DNA of 64,000 nt from Actinomycetes bacterium (GTDB taxonomy: Bacteria > Actinomycetota > Thermoleophilia > RBG-16-64-13): the NCBI GenBank assembly GCA_024637035.1, contig JAGXFW010000023.1:153139-217138 (forward strand), in the 5' to 3' direction. Of this stretch, positions 8,117 to 15,167 are shown one piece after another. Both the position numbers and the translations under genes were made by a program. Within the stretch, counting starts at the first letter, position 1. Each line of letters starts with the position of its first letter. The notes beneath the pieces are model-generated. The model did not search any database and was not told the origin of the DNA. It was given only the letters and a program-made list of their open reading frames with translations.

Positions 8117-9406
8117 TCAGATCTTCCGCATCGCGAGCAGCTCTTTGAGCGTGCGGGCGTTCATGAAGTCCTTGCGGACTCCACCGATCACCGTACTGGA
8201 GAGCTTCTGCGAGGGGTGCGGACCGATGGTGTACAACTTCTCCAGGAGTCCGGAGACCGCCTGGGGGTAGTGGGTGAAGAGACGCGGGTTCTCCATGATG
8301 TGAGGGATCTCTTTCGCGGTCTCGAGGTCCTTGAGCACGAAGCTGCTGCGCAAAGACTGCTCGTACTGGGCCAGGCCGGCGGCCGAACAGTCGCCGCGGT
8401 TCTTGGCGTCGGCGACCGCGCGGGCCGCGTAGAAGCCGGAGGCGATAGCGAAATCCATGCCGCGCACGGTCAGAAGGGCGTTGAGAGCCAGCCCAGCCGC
8501 GTCGCCCACCATCAGGTAGCCGTCGCCGAACAGCTTCGGGACTTTGGCGATGCCGCCCTCGGGGATAGCGTGGGCCGAGTACTCCACCAGGGTGCCGCCC
8601 TCGACCAAGGGCCTGATGTGAGGCAGTTCTTTGAACGCGTCGAGCAGCGTGTGCGACTCGACCTTCTCGGTGCGCTCCCTCATGGCTTCCATGCCCACCA
8701 CGATGCCCAGCGAGATCGAGTCCTTGTTCGTGTAGAGGAAGCCGCCACCCATCATCCCTTTGGTGACCTCGCCCATGAACAGGTGTGCCGCGCCTTCGCC
8801 CTCGTTCAGATGCCACCGGTCTTGGATCACGCTCGACGGCAGCTCGAGGATCTCCTTGTAGCCCAGGGCGTGGTCGCGGGCGGTGGGCTGCTCACGCAGA
8901 CCGACCTTCGACGAGAGAAGGCCGAGCACGCCCTCGGCGATGATGGTCACGTCGGCGCCGATGTCGTCGCCGCCGGCACGGATGCCGATGACCTTGTCGC
9001 CCTCCATCAAGATCTCGTCCACCCGGTTCTTGGTGATGACCATGCCGCCCTTCTCCATCACCTGGTCGGCCAACCACTGGTCAAGACGAGCCCGCAACAC
9101 GGTGTACGACTGGTGCGGGGCGGTCGCGAAGCGGTCGGAGGCCAACTCGATGGTGGTGGACGCGCCGTCGCCCATCAAGGTGACGAGTTCCCGCGTGACC
9201 GGCCGCTCGAACGGAGCCGACTCCCAGAGCTCGGGATAGATATCGCGGATGGGACTCAGGTAGAGCCGGCCGCCCGTGACGTTCTTGGCGCCCGAGTAGT
9301 CGCCCCGCTCCACCACCATCACTTCGAGCCCCTCCGACGCGAGGCCGTATGCAGCCGAGAGGCCGGCCAGACCCCCGCCTACGATGATGCAATCGACTTT
9401 TTCCAT
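8117..9406 (-). CDS. fixC: FixC family FAD-dependent quinone oxidoreductase
   Basis: This 429-aa flavoprotein is related to ETF-quinone oxidoreductase and receives electrons from FixAB via FixX. The N-terminal Rossmann motif is VDCIIVGGGLAGLSAAYGLA, and the FAD-binding GDGYLMVGDAAGLALN motif lies in the C-terminal half. ATG at 9406 has AGGAAAGG upstream. A longer open frame to 9523 runs into a repeat element and is not coding. The gene follows the acyl-CoA dehydrogenase after a gap occupied by repeat copy A. Confidence 0.94.
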   Translation of the reverse strand: MEKVDCIIVGGGLAGLSAAYGLASEGLEVMVVERGDYSGAKNVTGGRLYLSPIRDIYPELWESAPFERPVTRELVTLMGDGASTTIELASDRFATAPHQSYTVLRARLDQWLADQVMEKGGMVITKNRVDEILMEGDKVIGIRAGGDDIGADVTIIAEGVLGLLSSKVGLREQPTARDHALGYKEILELPSSVIQDRWHLNEGEGAAHLFMGEVTKGMMGGGFLYTNKDSISLGIVVGMEAMRERTEKVESHTLLDAFKELPHIRPLVEGGTLVEYSAHAIPEGGIAKVPKLFGDGYLMVGDAAGLALNALLTVRGMDFAIASGFYAARAVADAKNRGDCSAAGLAQYEQSLRSSFVLKDLETAKEIPHIMENPRLFTHYPQAVSGLLEKLYTIGPHPSQKLSSTVIGGVRKDFMNARTLKELLAMRKI

Positions 9407-9435
9407 GCGACCTTTCCTCGCGGGATACCGGTGGA

Positions 9436-9460
9436 GGCGCCGCCGCCGGGCGGCGGCGCC
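9436..9460. repeat. Strong GC-rich hairpin upstream of fixC
   Basis: The 25-bp site is an inverted repeat with arms GGCGCCGCCG and CGGCGGCGCC around a 5-base loop. It sits 30 bp before the fixC start, in the leader between acd and fixC. There is no U tract, so it may be an mRNA-stabilising or attenuating structure. Confidence 0.5.
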
Positions 9461-9480
9461 CCCACACTCGAACGTCTGAC

Positions 9481-9662
9481 TGGGAGGCTGTTGAAGATCG
9501 AAGCCTTGGCCGCCAGAACGCACTGGACGGCGCGATGCGGCGTCCTCGGTCGCGCACGTAGCGCTGCTACGAGCGCTGCTACGAGCGCTCCCTCTCGTCC
9601 TTGTCTCGCGCGTGTCTATCGCGCCCCGGCGGCGAAGCGTCCATTCTTCAACAGCCTGCTAG
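9481..9662. repeat. Dispersed intergenic repeat, copy A (full length)
   Basis: This is a non-coding element of about 182 bp bounded by inverted termini: GGAGGCTGTTGAAG at the left and CTTCAACAGCCTGCTAG at the right. Its left 75 bp match copy B in reverse orientation with only a few differences, and both halves share blocks with copy C (AAGCCTTGGCC, CACTGGACGGCGC, GGCGTCCTCGGTC, GGCGAA near the right end). It also holds a short tandem GCGCTGCTACGA duplication. The right end lies 1 bp from the acd stop. It has no transposase; a MITE- or REP-like origin is inferred. Confidence 0.75.
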
Positions 9663-9663
9663 A

Positions 9664-10893
9664 TCAGTCGTCGGCCCGGAACGGGTTGGCGGCTTCGCCC
9701 CACAGATCGCGGGCGATGATACCGCGCATGACGTTGAGGCCACCCTCAGCTCCCACTTCGTACGACATGATGCCGCGAAGCATCATCTCGAGCGGGGTCT
9801 CCTTCGTGTAGCCGAAGGCGCCGTGGTACATCATCCCGTGGCGGGCCACATCGTGACCGAGCGTCGGGGAGAGGCACTTGACCGTGGCGATGACCTTGTT
9901 GATGTCCTTGCGGCTGAAGGTGCCGGGGTTCTGGCCCTCGTAGCCGATCATCCAGGCGCCCCGCAGCAGGTTCATCTTGAGCATGTCGAGCTGCATCCAG
10001 TCGTTCACCATCTCGAACGAGGTCGCCTCGTACTTGATGAGCGGACGGCCGAACATCTTACGCTGCGTGCTGTACTCGGCGCTGATCTCGAGGCCCTTCT
10101 CGGCACCGCCGAGGCAAGCCGCGGCGACGAGCACACGGGCGGCGTTGAAGCCTTCCATCACGTGGTAGAAGCCCTTGCCCTCTTCACCGAGCAGGCAGTA
10201 TTCGGGCACCTTGGCGTCCTTGTACAGCCAGCCACCGGTGGAGAGACCCATGCGACCCATGTCCTCGTAGACAGTCCAGCTGATGCCGTCGAGGTGCGCG
10301 GGGATGTAGACGAAGGTGAGACCCTTGTGACCGGTGGTCGGGTCGGTGACCACGAGCGAGCAGTGACCGCTCGGGGCGCCCAGCTTCATGCATTCCTTGG
10401 GACCGGAGACGTACGCCTTCTCGCCGTTCATGACGTAGTAGCCGTCTTTTTTGAAGCCGGTGGTCTTGATGCGGGCAAGGTCGGAACCGCCACCGGGCTC
10501 GGTGGTGTTGATGCCCACGAACGCCTTGCCGGCGGCCGCGGCGGGGAGCACTTCCTCGCGCAGCTGCTGGGTGCCGAACTTGTTCACGATGTACGACCAG
10601 CCGATTGTGAGCAGCGTGTACACCGGGGTCGACATCGAGAGGTCGGCGCGGGCGATCTCATGGATCGCGATCATCGCGTAGATCAGCTCTTCGCCGGGGA
10701 CGGCGCAGCCGCCGAGCTCCTCGGGGATGGTCACGCCGAAGACACCCAGATCGACGAGGCCCTGGACGATGTCGTCCGGGATACCGTTCTCATCCTTGTC
10801 GATCTGCCGCGCCCGAGGCTCGAGGTTCTTGGTGGCCCATTCGCGGACACCCTGCCTGAACAGTTCCTGCTCCGTGCTGTACCTGAAATCCAT
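9664..10893 (-). CDS. Acyl-CoA dehydrogenase (CaiA-like context)
   Basis: This 409-aa flavoprotein oxidises or reduces the alpha-beta bond of an acyl-CoA. It has the family segments GINTTEPGGGSDLARIKT (FAD/substrate binding), RKMFGRPLIKYEA and a C-terminal SYEVGAEGGLNVMRGIIAR, where the Glu corresponds in position to the catalytic base of medium-chain enzymes. AAGGAGGAG precedes ATG 10893. With a CoA-transferase upstream and FixCXAB downstream, it resembles CaiA, whose partner is FixABCX. The true acyl substrate is unknown. Confidence 0.93.
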   Translation of the reverse strand: MDFRYSTEQELFRQGVREWATKNLEPRARQIDKDENGIPDDIVQGLVDLGVFGVTIPEELGGCAVPGEELIYAMIAIHEIARADLSMSTPVYTLLTIGWSYIVNKFGTQQLREEVLPAAAAGKAFVGINTTEPGGGSDLARIKTTGFKKDGYYVMNGEKAYVSGPKECMKLGAPSGHCSLVVTDPTTGHKGLTFVYIPAHLDGISWTVYEDMGRMGLSTGGWLYKDAKVPEYCLLGEEGKGFYHVMEGFNAARVLVAAACLGGAEKGLEISAEYSTQRKMFGRPLIKYEATSFEMVNDWMQLDMLKMNLLRGAWMIGYEGQNPGTFSRKDINKVIATVKCLSPTLGHDVARHGMMYHGAFGYTKETPLEMMLRGIMSYEVGAEGGLNVMRGIIARDLWGEAANPFRADD

Positions 10894-11111
10894 TCCTCTG
10901 ACTCCTCCTTATGGATAGTCCGTTCCAAGTCCCTCCCGGCTGTTCACCGGACGCGAGACGGCCTTGGCCTCCGTGACCCGGGCTCTTCCTGACGCCCGTC
11001 TTCCCACCCATTTCTCCCGCCCCTGCGCCTCCTTGTTCGAGCCGGTTCTTACGGTGAATCACCACCTCCGCGCCGCCACAGCGCCGCGGGAGCCCGGATC
11101 CCTGATGAGAA

Positions 11112-12299
11112 CTAGATGACGCCCGCGGCCCGCAGAGCCGCGACCTCACTCTGGCCATACCCGAGTTCCGCCAGCACTTCGTCGGTGTGTTCGCCCAGCA
11201 GAGGCGGATGGCGGTAGTACGCGGCCGGGGTCTCACTCATCTTGAGGGGACTCCCCACCATCTTGATCGTGCCGGCCGTGGGGTGCTGCATCTCGACTAC
11301 CATCTCGCGTGCGATCACCTGAGGATCCTCGAACACCTCAGGGATCGAGTTGATGGGGCCCGCCGGTATCTTCTCGCGGTGGAACAGCGCCAGCCACTCC
11401 TCTGCCGGCCGCCGCTCGAGGTATCCCGCCAACGTCGCGATGAGCTCGCCTCGGTTCTCCACCCTCATGGGATTAGTGGCAAAACGCGGCTCCGACGCCA
11501 ACTCCGGAGCCTCGATGAGCTCCGTGAAACGACGGAACTGCGAATCGTTGCCCACGGCGACGTTGAACCACTTGTCGCTCCCACGGAACGTCTCGTAGGG
11601 GACGATGTTCGGATGTGCGTTGCCGTAGCGCTTCGGCGTCGCCCCGCCTACCAGGTAGTTGCTCGCCCGGTTGATGAGCCACGCCACCTGAGAGTCCAGT
11701 AGCGAGATGTCGATGGACTGGCCGACCCCGGTGTTGTGTCGCGATTCCAGCGCCGCGAGAACCGCGATGGTCGCGTTCATGGCCGCGGTCACGTCCACGA
11801 TGGCGAGACCCACCTTCATCGGCGGACCGTCCGTCTCACCGGTGATGCTCATGATGCCGCCGCGCCCCTGGATAGCGAAGTCGTAGCCCGGCTGGTCCGC
11901 GTCGGGGCCCGTCTGGCCATAGCCGGTGATGGAGCAGTAGATGAGGCCGGGGTTCTCGGCTTTCAGCGCCTCGTATCCTAGGCCCATGCGTTCGAGCGTG
12001 CCGGTCTTGAAGTTCTCTACCAGGATATCGGCGTCGGCGGCCAGGCGCCGCACCAGCGCGCGCCCTTCGTCGCTCTTCATGTCGACGGTGATGCTGCGCT
12101 TGTTGCGGTTCACGCACAAGTAGTAGGCGGACTCGGTGCCGGCCCACGGGGGACCCCATTCGCGGGTCTCGTCGCCGCCGCCCGGGCGCTCGACTTTGAC
12201 GACGTCGGCACCCAGATCTGCGAGCATCATCGCGCACAAGGGCCCGGCAAGGACCCGCGACAGGTCCAGTACCCGTATCCCTTCGAGTGCTGCTGCCAT
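11112..12299 (-). CDS. Class III (CaiB/formyl-CoA transferase family) CoA-transferase
   Basis: This 395-aa family III CoA-transferase moves CoA between carboxylic acids through an aspartyl-CoA anhydride. The N-terminus is LEGIRVLDLSRVLAGPLCAM, then DVVKVERPGGGDETR. The expected catalytic Asp lies in VDVTAAMNA at about residue 168. ATG at 12299 fits the family start; the frame upstream of it is non-homologous. It is the first gene of the operon and would activate the acid handled by the downstream acyl-CoA dehydrogenase. Confidence 0.93.
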   Translation of the reverse strand: MAAALEGIRVLDLSRVLAGPLCAMMLADLGADVVKVERPGGGDETREWGPPWAGTESAYYLCVNRNKRSITVDMKSDEGRALVRRLAADADILVENFKTGTLERMGLGYEALKAENPGLIYCSITGYGQTGPDADQPGYDFAIQGRGGIMSITGETDGPPMKVGLAIVDVTAAMNATIAVLAALESRHNTGVGQSIDISLLDSQVAWLINRASNYLVGGATPKRYGNAHPNIVPYETFRGSDKWFNVAVGNDSQFRRFTELIEAPELASEPRFATNPMRVENRGELIATLAGYLERRPAEEWLALFHREKIPAGPINSIPEVFEDPQVIAREMVVEMQHPTAGTIKMVGSPLKMSETPAAYYRHPPLLGEHTDEVLAELGYGQSEVAALRAAGVI

Positions 12300-12621
12300 A
12301 TTCGATCCTCCGCCGTGTCCTGGTCCGCGACCGAACCCCCACGAAGACGCCACACGGCAGCCCGGACGCGGGGTGGCCCAACCCACCGAAGGACGGCCAC
12401 GGCCGACCCGGGAAAGGCTCTTGGTTCGCTGGAGGCTCATAGCCGTTGGAAGGGGCGGCAGAGACGGTGCCGTCACCGGGGCCATGCGAGCAGCGTTACC
12501 CGTTCACTATCCCACTTCGTGTCAGTCCGTGCAAGCCTGGGGACAGGCCGCGCAACCGACTTCCGCCGGGCCCGAAGACAACGGCGCGAGAGCCTTCAGA
12601 CTTGGGGCACAGGAGGTCGGA
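12300..12621. other. Leader region between DUF3870 gene and CoA-transferase operon
   Basis: This 322-bp non-coding stretch holds a promoter candidate at 12506-12534 and would give a leader of about 200 nt in front of the CoA-transferase. No riboswitch fold was recognised. Confidence 0.45.
12506..12534 (-). promoter_or_regulatory. Promoter candidate for the CoA-transferase/acd/fix operon
   Basis: TTGCAC (12534-12529) and GATAGT (12511-12506) are separated by 17 bp on the minus strand. The predicted start is near 12499. Confidence 0.42.
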
Positions 12622-12993
12622 TCACTCCAGATCAGACGGCGTCGAGACGACCTCGGAGTCTTCCCCCAGCACGAGCGGGGACGCATCGACCGCCTCGAAG
12701 ACCTTGTGCAAGGCGAATATAAGAGCGCCTTGCGAGTGACCGCGGTATCGCGTGCGGATGAGCGCCTCCATCTCCTCACGATCGGCGAGGATAGAGCGCC
12801 CAGTGAGCAGACCTGCCAGATAGTCACGCGCAAGCTCGGTCACAAGGGTGGACGAGCAGCGCACGATCACGCCGGTGGCGTCCACCTCGGCCACCACTCC
12901 CACTCGCTTGTAGACGGCCTGATGCGAGACGTTCTGCGGAAGGCGGGCGTAGCCCGAGAAGAGGTATGTGATCGAATCGTCCACGACCGCCAC
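12622..12993 (-). CDS. DUF3870 domain protein
   Basis: This is a 123-aa protein of a small uncharacterised family. The sequence shows SGYARLPQNVS, GVIVRCSSTLVTELARDYLAGLL and RYRGHSQGALIFALHKVFEA, the conserved blocks of DUF3870. GTG at 12993 directly follows a -10-like TACACT (12999-12994), so a leaderless transcript starting near the second GTG (12984) is possible. It is divergent from the GntR-HAD regulator gene. No function is known to me. Confidence 0.8.
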   Translation of the reverse strand: MAVVDDSITYLFSGYARLPQNVSHQAVYKRVGVVAEVDATGVIVRCSSTLVTELARDYLAGLLTGRSILADREEMEALIRTRYRGHSQGALIFALHKVFEAVDASPLVLGEDSEVVSTPSDLE

Positions 12994-13015
12994 AGTGTAG
13001 CACCGAGCCTCGGTC

Positions 13016-13133
13016 GTCGCCCTCGAACGTCGCCCTCGGACGTCATCCTCGGAGGTTGCCCCAGAGATCGCCCCGCCAGTCGTTCCGACCCGCGCCCCGG
13101 CAATCGCCCCGCCAGTCGTTCAGGCCCGCGCCC
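13016..13133. repeat. Short tandem repeats in a divergent promoter region
   Basis: Two arrays are visible. One has three degenerate 13-bp units of type GTCGCCCTCGGAC (about 13016-13054). The other has two copies of a 36-bp unit containing ATCGCCCCGCCAGTCGTT (from 13067 and 13103). They lie between the divergent DUF3870 and GntR-HAD genes and could be replication-slippage products or spaced binding sites. Confidence 0.55.
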
Positions 13134-13139
13134 TGACAC

Positions 13140-13168
13140 TTGCGCTCGGGTAGTATTGGTATTACCAT
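13140..13168 (+). promoter_or_regulatory. Promoter with FadR/FCD-type operator upstream of GntR-HAD gene
   Basis: TGGTATTACCA (13157-13167) is a perfect palindrome and fits the FadR-subfamily operator pattern TnGTnnnACnA. It overlaps the -10 of a candidate promoter: TTGCGC (13140-13145), 17 bp, TACCAT (13163-13168). This arrangement predicts autorepression of the downstream FCD regulator. Confidence 0.55.
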
Positions 13169-13277
13169 CTGACCAACCGCAGCGATATGACCAATAGCAG
13201 CGCGCAGACCGCCGCTCGGCCGAACCAGGGCGGAGCGCGGACAGGAGGAAGTCCTGAGTTCCGACGGTTACCGACCC

Positions 13278-14798
13278 GTGACGCCACGCCGGGTGTCCGA
13301 CGAGATCGCCTACCGGCTGCGAGACCTCATCCTCAAGGGCGAGATCGCCCCAGGAGACAGGCTGCCTTCGGAGAGAGAACTCGGCCGAAGATTCGAAACC
13401 GGCAGACCCGCCGTGCGCGAGGCCCTTCGTGAACTCCAGGCGCAGGGCCACCTCACCATCGGTCGCGGACGTCAGGGAACGCGCGTGGTGGCGAACGTCG
13501 AGGGGGCGGGCCTCCACGCCCTCCCGGCCCTGTCGTTCCACCGGGATGCCAACGCGCAGGCAGCCGTGATCCATCTGATGGAGGTGCGAGTGGCCGTCGA
13601 GACCGAGATGGCCGCACTGGCGGCGCGCCGAGCCGACCGGCCGGCGCTGAAGGAGCTCGCCGACGCCACCGTGTCGGTCGACCGGCTCGACGCCGACGGC
13701 GATAGCAGGTTCCATCAGACGTTGGCACTCGCAGCGGGTAACCCGATGTTGCGACAGGCCGCCGCCGACTTGCTCGCCCACCTTCGTGCTCTGAGCGGGC
13801 CGGAACTCGCCGGACTCTACGCCCAACCCCACAACGCCATGGTCGCGGGCCAGCACGAAGCGGTGCTCGACGCCGTGCGCCGCGGTGACGAAGAGGGGGC
13901 GCGGCGCGCGATGCGGACACACCTCTCGTATGTCACACGGTCACTCCGCAGCTCGATCGGCGCCCTTCCCGAGATCCGCATGGTGGTGAGCGATATCGAC
14001 GGGACATTGCTGAGCGGACCGCGATCGATCACCCCCCGCACCCACGCTGCGGTCTACGCGGCACGAGAGGCAGGCGTGCTCTTCGTGCTGGCGTCGGCCC
14101 GACCGCCGCGATCGATGCGGGCGTACCATTCGGAACTCGGCCTTACGACTCCCGTGATCGCCGGGAACGGCGCCCTACTCTGGGACCTCGGCAAGTCCAT
14201 CCCTCTGTCGCGCGAGTCACTCGATATCCGCCTGGCGAGGGAAGCGGTGGAACTTGGAAAGGCTGTCGGGGCGATCCCCAACATCGAGAGCGACGACGAA
14301 TGGTTCGCCGAGCGGGTGACCGACCGCATCATGCGGAATCTGGGCACATACGGGGTCGAACCGCCTCATCGTATCGGGCCGCTGGACGATATCCTGGCGA
14401 GCGACGACCCGGTCGACAAGGTGTTCCTCGATCTCCGCGACCTCCCGCCGGATGCGCGGATCGCGGCTCGCGCTGCGATATCGACCGCCCTTGACGAGCA
14501 CGCCAACATCTCTGAGTCGGTGGACGGATTGGTGGATATCGTCGCGCGTCGGGCGTCCAAAGCCGTGATGGCCCAGAGGTTCGCTCGATCGAAAGGCGTC
14601 TCGGCCGACCAGGTGCTCGCCATCGGCGACCACGACAACGACATCGCCCTGCTCGGTTGGGCAGGGGTGGGCGTCGCGATGGGCAACGCGACTTCGGGGG
14701 CGAAGGCGATGGCGGATCTGGTGACCTCGTCCAACGTGCGCGACGGCCTGGCCGAGGCGATCGAGCGGTGGGTGCTGCCTGACACGGCATCCGTCTGA
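13278..14798 (+). CDS. GntR/FCD transcriptional regulator fused to a HAD (Cof-type) phosphatase
   Basis: This is a 506-aa three-domain fusion. Residues about 5-70 are a GntR winged helix (VSDEIAYRLRDLILKGEIAPG, LPSERELGRRF). Residues about 90-225 form an FCD effector domain with candidate metal ligands in SRFHQTL, GQHEAVL and MRTHLSYV. Residues about 233-500 are a Cof-type HAD hydrolase with motif I DIDGTLL (239-245) and motif IV GDHDND (450-455), both complete. GTG at 13278 is used. FCD regulators normally end where the phosphatase begins here. The enzyme half may hydrolyse the metabolite that the FCD half senses; that is inference. Confidence 0.88.
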   Translation: MTPRRVSDEIAYRLRDLILKGEIAPGDRLPSERELGRRFETGRPAVREALRELQAQGHLTIGRGRQGTRVVANVEGAGLHALPALSFHRDANAQAAVIHLMEVRVAVETEMAALAARRADRPALKELADATVSVDRLDADGDSRFHQTLALAAGNPMLRQAAADLLAHLRALSGPELAGLYAQPHNAMVAGQHEAVLDAVRRGDEEGARRAMRTHLSYVTRSLRSSIGALPEIRMVVSDIDGTLLSGPRSITPRTHAAVYAAREAGVLFVLASARPPRSMRAYHSELGLTTPVIAGNGALLWDLGKSIPLSRESLDIRLAREAVELGKAVGAIPNIESDDEWFAERVTDRIMRNLGTYGVEPPHRIGPLDDILASDDPVDKVFLDLRDLPPDARIAARAAISTALDEHANISESVDGLVDIVARRASKAVMAQRFARSKGVSADQVLAIGDHDNDIALLGWAGVGVAMGNATSGAKAMADLVTSSNVRDGLAEAIERWVLPDTASV

Positions 14799-14882
14799 CG
14801 CTTCGCGCGCGACCGAGGACGCCGCGTCGCGCCGTCCAGTCCGTTCTGGGGGCGAAGGTCTTCGATCTTCAACAGCCTCCTA
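14799..14882. repeat. Dispersed intergenic repeat, copy B (half element)
   Basis: About 84 bp are homologous, in reverse orientation, to the left half of copy A. On the minus strand it starts TAGGAGGCTGTTGAAGATCG and contains GGACTGGACGGCGCGACG and GGCGTCCTCGGTCGCGCG. It has only one terminus and lies between convergent gene ends. Its terminal TAG (14882-14880) is the stop codon of the small gene on the minus strand. Confidence 0.75.
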
Positions 14883-15101
14883 GAGTCGGGCGCGTAGAGC
14901 CTCGATCTCTTCCGCGATGCGGCGCTCGTCGCGGTCGAACGCGTTCCTCAGACGCTCGGCCTCCGCGCCCCCGATGTGCACCCCTGTGCCGCGCAGAGTA
15001 AGGCTCCGTTCCATGGCGACGTCCTCGAGTTCGTCCTCGAGAAATGCGATCCGGTCCCTTATCTGATCGGTCGTGAGATCGCGAACACCGTCTCCGGACA
15101 A
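14880..15101 (-). CDS. Small charged helical protein, unknown
   Basis: This is a 73-aa hypothetical protein rich in Asp, Glu and Arg, with heptad-like stretches (DQIRDRIAFLEDELEDVAME and ERRIAEEIEALRARL) that suggest a coiled coil. TTG at 15101 has AGGAG at correct distance; an in-frame TTG at 15107 is too close to it. The stop codon is supplied by repeat copy B. The family was not recognised. Coding is supported by the ribosome-binding site and amino-acid pattern only. Confidence 0.55.
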   Translation of the reverse strand: MSGDGVRDLTTDQIRDRIAFLEDELEDVAMERSLTLRGTGVHIGGAEAERLRNAFDRDERRIAEEIEALRARL

Positions 15102-15167
15102 AGTCAACTCCTGTTCCCTCGTGGCTCGTACCGGCGCGCGAGGCGCACCCGGGCGCCGGCTCCGTGG

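Noticed and set aside
9481..9662. Insertion sequence or CRISPR-like array
   Set aside because: The repeat has inverted termini but no transposase, no regular spacing and no spacers; it fits a small non-coding element.
8060..9811. 583-codon plus-strand frame across fixX, fixC and the repeat
   Set aside because: It runs antisense to well-conserved genes and through a repeat element, with His/Val-rich composition typical of shadow frames.
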